Assembly (NCBI RefSeq): GCF_029784165.1
Contig: NC_073694.1
Location: forward strand, 36,995,006 to 37,059,005
Reading direction: 5' to 3'
Source: Wyeomyia smithii
Taxonomy: Eukaryota > Arthropoda > Insecta > Diptera > Culicidae
DNA: 64,000 nt
Both the position numbers and the translations under genes were made by a program. The notes beneath the pieces were generated by a model that had not been told where the DNA came from, did no database searches, and saw only the letters and a list, made by a program, of their open reading frames with translations. Each line of letters begins with the position of its first letter. The stretch's first letter is position 1. Of the stretch, positions 57,520 through 64,000 are shown piece by piece.

Positions 57520-58330
57520 AGAGTCTAAGCACATAACTCTTCCGTGGAAGGTAGTGCCTCATCGAGTAAGCGCGCGTAGTTCTTGGCAGCCAGCGGGTTG
57601 GTCAACTGCCGGATGTTTGGCCGGGAAGGACGGTTCTGACGTGTGTGAAATGCCGTGGATAGTTTTGAGCGCACGTGTACTGCTACTTGGTGGTGGTTTG
57701 AGTCGATATTCGCATCCCGGAGGGAGCGTATGTTTGTAATGTTTGAGAAAAATCGGCCATCAATGAGAACGAGGTCAATTTGATTTGTTGTACGGTGGTC
57801 AGGTGATCTCCAGGTGGCTTTGTGGATATCTTCGCGTGGAAAGAAGGTGAGAAAAGAACGGCCATACCCCCGATGACGATCTTGATGTCCCGTGACGAGC
57901 TGCCGTCGTATGTTGCCTCAAACTGCGCTTAGAACGATTCCTTCTCGTCGTCAGGTCTACCTTCGTGCTGGCAGTGCACGTTAATGATGCTGTAGTTGAA
58001 GGAACGACCTTTAATCCTCAACAGACACATCCTCTCGTTGATCGCCTTTCAATTGATCACGCGATCCTGCATTCTGCCCATAACACAAAAAACCATTCCC
58101 AGCTCGTTTGTTACTCCACCGCTCTGGTAGAACTGGGCCTTGCCTCCACGGACTTTCCACACTTTCTCACCTTTGCGACAGATCTTCTGCAGAGCCACGA
58201 TGCCGAACTTGCGGGGTTCTAGCTGCTCGAGCAGCACCTTGTCTCCGCCCACAAAATTCAGCGACTTGCAGTTCCAGGTACCGTGGTTCGTTTTTCGTTG
58301 CCTAGGTCCATGCCGAATGTTCCGAGTTAT
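57520..58330 (-). pseudogene. APE-type endonuclease domain of the RTE-like element
   Basis: The minus strand starts GTWNCKSLNF and runs through GGDKVLLEQLEPRKFGIVAL, QKICRKGEKVWKVRGG and YQSGGVTNELG. Further on it gives NVHCQHEGRPDDEKESF and, in another frame, KATWRSPDHRTTNQIDLVLI. The TWN start, the Q-K/E-I segment (usually Q-E, here QKI), the T/S-W before SPDHRTTNQIDxVLID and the SDH-like end are the conserved blocks of AP-endonuclease-like domains that nick the target DNA. The final His region (NIDSNHHQVAV) has Asn where Asp is usual. Stops are present, and the catalytic Glu appears replaced by Lys. Confidence 0.85.
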
Positions 58331-58576
58331 ATTTTCTAGAATGTTCGTAGTGTATTTGTTTAGGTAGGTTGCCTCACTAGGGCTACGCTATCGAGTCTCG
58401 TGATGGGGCTGTCATCTTGGGTATAGCGTTCGAGACAGCAAGTTTCTTTATTCAGCCGCTCGCTCCAGGTCAGACGCTGTTATGAGCCGCCCCTTACCCG
58501 CGAAACAGACGCTCAGCAATGCTGAGCTTTCCTCCGAGGAGGTCAACCCACCTACCAATCAAACCACAGAAACAAA

Positions 58577-59200
58577 CGTTTTCTAATTTTGTTCCGTAAA
58601 AAATGTCTACGTGGACAAAGATGGAGTGGGGATTTTGTTAATGCCCACTATTGTCCACGAAAAAGGGCAGGGGGTCTAGAATGACGATTTTTGTGTTCAC
58701 GTTCACGACGGCTTAACAAAGTTTTGACCGTCTTGGGTTTTTAAACGTGATATTTTCGACATTTCTTTCATATTGCCTAAATCCAATCACTTAGGGAATG
58801 TTCCTCTATCATTTGATTCATTTATCCTCCCAGTGAACCCTTCAGGGCAGTTGTCATCAAGGGAATAAGTTCGTGGTGGACATGTCCAGCGATCGGAAGA
58901 CCGCGGATGCGAGACTTCAACTAAAATAAGTACGGGGTTTGATTTAGTACCCACTTGGTTAAAGTGGGTAAGACTTTTAATCGAAAGTTTCAAGTTTTAT
59001 TCAATCGAAATCTGACCTAGAACTTTCAATCATGTTAACATTTTTCTAAAGCTATGACTCATGTTCGAGATACGTGATTTTCGTTTTCAACCGAGATGCT
59101 CAGAAATGCGGGCTAAGTCTGATACTAGTTAATTAATTGATTTCAGCATCTTTCTAATTACTGGGATTTTAATAGTCAACTAAATATCAGGTTAAGGACT
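58577..59200. other. Unassigned, with a possible decayed MITE
   Basis: 58,595-58,680 contains GTCTACGTGGACA and TTGTCCACG facing each other, reminiscent of the GGGGCCATCCA MITE family but lacking its ends. Nothing else. Confidence 0.3.
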
Positions 59201-62200
59201 ATAATTATGCATTTATCTTTTGTCACCTGTTTCAGCTCCTATCGGTTACACGGTTAGGATGTCCATCACTTCAATATTTAAACATATCATTGCTACAAAG
59301 TCCATCAGTCCTACAGGAACTAACAAAGACGGCTCTATGGCCGGCTTTCTGTTGTGGAAAATCTGCAGCGCTAACAGAACAGCAGCAGTCCATCAGTGCA
59401 TCATCATTACGGGAACATGTCGTAATCCAGATTAATATTTGTTTCGAAACTTAATCAAACATTAGATTATACACTTCAACTGTCCTACCGTCGTCAAAGA
59501 GGAGACTCTGACCGGTGCAGCGTCGTAAAACTATCTTCGTCTCAGCACACCAACCAACTGGTGGTTCGTAGATAGTGCCTACGTCCGGGTTATCCTATGT
59601 GGTTCCAACGACCAAGTCCTTCATCTGTTGTTTGCATTAATTATCATAAAACTTATCCCGGTCGAACCAGTTCAGTACCTGTGACGCTCCATCGAAAAGA
59701 AAGGATTGCTTTGGATTGGACACGGAGTTCGCAGGAAGCGTCAGCTTCCAAATAAAAGACCGCCCCATTTCCATCACCATTTGCATTATCGAAAGCAAAC
59801 TCTCAACATTTTGGGAATTCATCTTCGAACTGCCCTGCCGTTGTTACAATCTACAAGCCATAATCTATTCGCTCACAACCTGTGTGTTCAGGTTCATTAG
59901 TGCATCCTTCAGATCGGGCAACTCGAGCCCAATGTGTACCGTCGTGTCCATTCCTCTTCATTTATTTTCCAACAGCTTCAATGACGATGCCCACTGGTTT
60001 TGTTGGTTTGCTACACACTGTCGTGAATGCAGGTCTTTTGTTGCGTAGCACCTCCCCCCCCCCCTCCATCAACCAGTTCGAGTCATTTCCGCAAACCGCT
60101 GGCGAGAAATAAGTCACGGGAGAAAATCTCCTAGCCAAAGGAGATTTGCTTCAAATTCAAACAAAATCATTGTCAACCTGGCTTCCGCATTCACGGCAAC
60201 ATCGGGGACGGTCTGGTCCAAGCGCCGTTTCATTCCTTCGATATTAAAATTAAAATGAGCAAAATCCTTTCGCTTGCATGCCGGCACGACCAGAAGACCA
60301 GAAGCGAACTCTCGTCATCGTCGCTCGAAGAGGCAACATGTCTAACCTTTTCCGCATTTATGATATTTTCCACTTCGCCAGATTGGCAGGCCTTTCGTAG
60401 TTTCGCACCGGCCAAGGCTCTCGTATGTGGGAAGGTGTGAAATCCTGACCATTTCCGAAGGATGCATTGTTCGACGGCTGCTCCAGAGAGTGGTTCGAAC
60501 CATAGAATCCGGATTTCTGGTGAAATTGCGATTGGTCATTTTGGGATAGGCTTTTCTTGACTGGCAGGCGGCTTAAAAGCCTTCAATCTTACACTTTGTA
60601 CTATCGTTTCGCCCGGAATCGGATCGGAAGGATGCATTCAATTTTATTGAATGTTAAAACCCGTCGGGGCTCAGCCCCGGTGGCAATTGAGGTGAAATCG
60701 TGTTGCAAAATCGTTTATTGATAGTGTTGGAAATTGAATTGCAAGCAGGATGCAATTGAAGATGCATTAACCGTGGCAGCAGGGGTAGCTTAATGGAAAT
60801 GGAACTTTGAACGATCCTTTGTGTCAGGATTTAACAATAGCATTGGCTGGGAGATAATGGCTACCGGGTTAAATAATGCAACAATTTGAACATATTCTGT
60901 TGCTTATAAAAATATCTGTGCCTGTCTTCTGTCTGCACAATCATCGTACGAGCTCGTAAAAGAACAAATCTCCTTAGCCAGCCCGATTTTGTCCGCTCAA
61001 TAAACATGTCAGAAAGTTGGCAAACAGTACCAAGCATCTCTGTCAGCAATTGGTACCGTTTCATAGCTATGAACTTTTTCCTACTATTTGTTCCCGTATC
61101 CTTTAACCAACAAGAATCCAGTGAAGATTCATATGCCCTGTGTTTAATTTGCTACCTTCGTCACCCTTCGACTAGCATATCACTTCCCTGCATCTTTCTG
61201 CTGATGAAAGTTTCTGTTACTTTTTTCCCCTGAAGCATTTTCATTATTTTCCCCACTCCCCTTCAACTTCAGCCACATTGCAACCCTCAAACCTCGAGCT
61301 GGAGAAATTACCGCCCGACTGTAGTTATCCATCTTCGCATCACGTTCAATGTAGCAAGTGTCCACCAGATGATGCTTTATGACGGTTCCTGATGGTTCCG
61401 TAGAACGAAGCAAAAACTCCGACAAGACTCATAATGATAATTGGTCCTCTTTTGCTTCTGTTGTTATTAAGGTTGACCAAACCGCCTCCGTTACCGTTTC
61501 CCGGCTATGTCAACAGGACCTAGCAGTGCATAAAAGGTCAGTCATTAGAACGAAAGCAACGCAATAGACCAGAAGTGACGGACAGAACCGTGACGCTTAT
61601 GATCCGGTTCGAATTGACCACCTCTTCGTCTCCAGATGAGATTTATTGGTGCTCCCGTTAAGAACTGCACTTTGCTTTATTGCGAACCACCTTTCGGACA
61701 CTATTACGTACCGTATCTAGCAACAGGAGTAAAGTACAAGGCAGGGGGCAGGTCGTCTTTTATTGATCGTATATCGCAAATCGCCAGATGAGATTCGGGC
61801 TGTAAGATCCTTCGGGGACATGTTTTATGACGGACCGTGTCATGCGATTGACGGACGCACACCTGATGTCCGCTCGGTTCTGATTGACGAACAATTGAAA
61901 TAAAACTTCTGCTTCCATTACGGCTTTTATTCTTGAGTTGGGCTGGGCGCATCGTATAGACAGGATAGCGAACGGTTTATTGACATTCTGTTGCCCAGAC
62001 ACTCACATCAAAACACCAGTTTAATTGAGTACCATATGATGGGGGGGATGATTGAACTATTCGAGTTGTTTGATTGAATTATATTCCCAATAAAATTTCT
62101 GTTAAATTGTGAATTACTTGAAAACTGTAGCAAATAAACAATTTTCGTAAAATCGTCTCCATTTCTTCTTTTAATTACGATGTCAGCTCCCATAAGATGT

Positions 62201-63660
62201 CACCAGAATTCGTATCACGTAATTGCCAAACGCGCTGTCTGAATCTATGACGAAATCTAATTTCCCCAGTAATTTGACACGGCCCGCTATTGTCCACCCC
62301 TTTCCCTCGATCGCTCGAACCACCGAAAATACACATGTTGCAAACGGCCGCCAACTATTATCCCGCCGATAATAATCCATATTGTAGCCCAAAGCATGCC
62401 AAAACGAGATTCAACCGATACTTTCAATACTCGATCTGGCGACCCTCCTCAAGTGCGGTATGTAGTTAAACAAACTTTAAAATGTATCACCCCGGACCGC
62501 GCACCACCTTGATTTATGTCCTTCCCGGTGTAAGTACTCCAGTGGTTGGATCGGGCCCGGGGGAAAATTGCGACATTTGCAACAATAATAATTAATTTTA
62601 GCGTTTGGCACTTTAAAATGCTGCCGATCGACAAATCAAACAATAAAATTGCAATCCATTTTGCCTTTCTGTGGATAGTCCCGCGAATGGGTGAATGGTT
62701 CTGTTGTGTACTAATGTTTCGTTTTTTTTTCTCTCTATTTGCAGGTTTTATGTTATTTCCTAGAGAGGGTTTTTTTTTCGCGCATTAGAGAGGGGGTTAT
62801 CGGCACTTAAGGATACATTGCCAAAATATGGTGGCAAATGTAAATTCGAAGATTTATGGAATCAGGTTAATGTTTTATGCCACTGTTGAAAGGTTCAATT
62901 GGCTGTGGGTAGATTTATTGGGTTGTGGCAGGCATACTGGCGGAGGATGATGATGATGAGTTGGGCATTTACATAACAAGATGGATGTCGCTTTTAGTTT
63001 GTTAATTGTGAACTGATTTTGCAGTTCCCGTTTAATGAAGGCTTTACCGTACACCTGATTTTAAGTTGGGGTAAAGGGGTTGCCTAAACGATTTTTTAGC
63101 AGTTTTAAATCGTACATGCAAACTTTTCAACAGCAACAACCGTCGAGTGTTCGAATGACTACCACTTTTTATCGATACTATTTTCCAAAATTACCGGTTA
63201 TTTTAACATATACAGATAAAGTTACTGAAAAAATTTACCAAACTAAATTGGTGCTTGCATCTCTAAATGTAAATAAAAAATACATTAATATTTTTTACAT
63301 TTTTTTGAATTTCACCTGCTTTGAAACTATACAATTGCGAGCGTAACTCAAAAATAAATAAAAAAAAGGTCCTGAATATTTACGCGAGTTGAGTATTTGA
63401 CTTTTGACTTACAACAAGACCTGAAATTAGCTGTAAATATTTAAATGGGCTTATTCCCTGGTTTCTTTTAGATCCTTCCTTCACACTGGATTTTATAATA
63501 CTTCGATTTTATATATTTTTTCTAAAGGACTTTATAATGATGAACGGCCTCTTGGATCTCCTCGACGTCTTCAGTAGTCTCTATGTAAATAGAGATTGAA
63601 GTAGAGATTAAAGTTAACACGCAGACCGACCGAATGCCAACTGTCTATATGGGGGTAGTT
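59201..63660. other. Unassigned, repeat-poor region
   Basis: 4.4 kb with no transposon signature. Frames up to 110 codons occur (for example 59,716-60,048 plus) but several overlap on opposite strands and none shows a known motif. A pyrimidine-rich TTTCTCTCTATTTGCAG at about 62,728-62,744 is a strong-looking splice acceptor, followed by an ORF too short and T-rich to call an exon. Best read as host intron or intergenic DNA. Confidence 0.35.
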
Positions 63661-63718
63661 TCAGTAGGTTAGCTGATGAACCTCAACGCCAGAAGCCATA
63701 TTTAATAGCCTCGGATAA

Positions 63719-63991
63719 TGGCTGAAACTCAGCTCCTTGAGAACGGTTGGATGGTCGATGTTGTTGAGTGAATCGGTGATGAACAATTCTAGAGTCAAAA
63801 AACCACCTTTGCTGAAGAATGTGGTGTTCAGGACGTTGAAAGTTATTGCCAAGGACAACCCCGTTTTACAGTACGTGTTGTCTAACACTTCGTGTTTCAT
63901 TGGCGGTGTGAAACTTGCCGTGTCACCTCGTCAGCTTACATTGGATCCATCCCGAAGGAGGGATAATCTCGGACAGTATAAAATGATACAG
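63719..63991 (+). CDS. Unrecognised candidate coding exon at the window edge
   Basis: 91 codons stay open on the plus strand from just after a TAA at 63,716-63,718 to a strong splice-donor match (CAG then GTGAGT at 63,992). The predicted peptide contains VKKPPLLKNVVFRTLKVIAK, DNPVLQYVLSNTSCFIGGVK and LDPSRRRDNLGQYKMIQ. It is not low-complexity and has balanced composition. I recognise no family. Possible starts are Met at the MLLSESVM region, or a spliced upstream exon; no good acceptor is visible just upstream. The opposite strand is also open for 79 codons (63,900 to 63,661), so the coding strand, or coding status at all, is uncertain. Confidence 0.3.
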
Positions 63992-64000
63992 GTGAGTGAG

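Larger units (their letters stand above)
55532..58560 (-). mobile_element. Full-length RTE-like non-LTR retrotransposon, decayed
   Basis: 3,029 bp bounded by an exact 15-bp target duplication, AAACCACAGAAACAA, at 55,517-55,531 and 58,561-58,575. The element reads on the minus strand: a 5' leader (58,330-58,560), an APE-type endonuclease (about 57,520-58,330), a linker with a basic helical stretch (57,000-57,460), RT (56,009-56,934) and a C-terminal segment (55,632-56,006). It ends in an (AAGT)n-like tail at 55,532-55,545. Order and lack of RNase H fit an RTE-type element. Stops and frameshifts separate the parts, so it cannot move on its own. Confidence 0.9.

Noticed and set aside
57244..57528. 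Plus-strand frames across the RTE-like element (for example 94 codons here)
   Set aside because: They are antisense shadows of the retrotransposon coding strand, which is clearly minus.
1..64000. CRISPR array, bacterial operon or prophage
   Set aside because: No regularly spaced identical repeats with unique spacers, no operon-like gene packing; all recognisable features are eukaryotic transposons.
1..64000. Endogenous viral element
   Set aside because: No viral polymerase, capsid or glycoprotein motif recognised in any frame; all RT motifs found belong to non-LTR retrotransposons.

Overview
The window reads as AT-rich, transposon-dense, non-coding DNA from a culicine mosquito, most likely Aedes-like. 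That assignment is an inference from the kinds of repeats present: TA- and TTAA-flanked foldback elements, RTE-like, CR1/Jockey-like and RNase H-bearing non-LTR retrotransposon debris, hAT elements, a tRNA-derived SINE, and a ~122-bp tandem repeat of a type I associate with Aedes. I found no host protein-coding gene, tRNA or rRNA that I can name. The window is probably intergenic or inside a very long intron.

Layout. 1-1,340: a poly-T run and a dispersed repeat that carries a 56-bp retrotransposon tail. 1,738-6,235: a decayed purine-strand array built on GAAGCTAAA-like units with ~560-600 bp higher-order spacing, carrying a TTAA-type MITE. 6,425-9,864: two TA-flanked foldback elements. 11,330-15,833: minus-strand fragments of several non-LTR retrotransposons, broken by MITEs and a SINE. 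15,838-18,632: a TTAA MITE and a 1.4-kb foldback. 18,981-19,887: a (TATTTAG)n array split by a 165-bp MITE. 20,130-21,600: an RT fragment split by an 875-bp foldback with a perfect 10-bp target duplication. 21,939-25,296: a hAT element with an 8-bp target duplication, containing a second hAT-type element, which contains further inverted-repeat elements. 25,305-35,970: mostly unassigned sequence with a few repeats, including the second copy of the dispersed repeat and a truncated TTAA MITE. 35,974-45,800: a pogo-like foldback, hAT pieces, an old RTE copy split by a foldback, a CR1-like RT relic and a ~122-bp tandem repeat. 46,121-46,165: a hammerhead-ribozyme-like hairpin. 48,655-54,419: direct repeats, RT fragments on both strands and two foldbacks. 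55,532-58,560: an apparently full-length, decayed RTE-like retrotransposon with a perfect 15-bp target duplication. 58,577-63,660: unassigned, mostly single-copy-looking sequence. 63,719-63,991: an unrecognised open segment ending at a good splice donor.

How the parts work together. Autonomous retrotransposons supplied copies that decayed, and non-autonomous DNA elements then inserted into those copies. Their target duplications give a relative insertion order. Two themes recur. Different foldback families share internal modules: 17,790-18,030 matches 36,262-36,510 although the termini differ. A short motif related to GTCTTCGGCAAAGTT also recurs in several otherwise unrelated elements. All family names come from termini, target duplications and translated motifs read by eye. 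No database search was possible.
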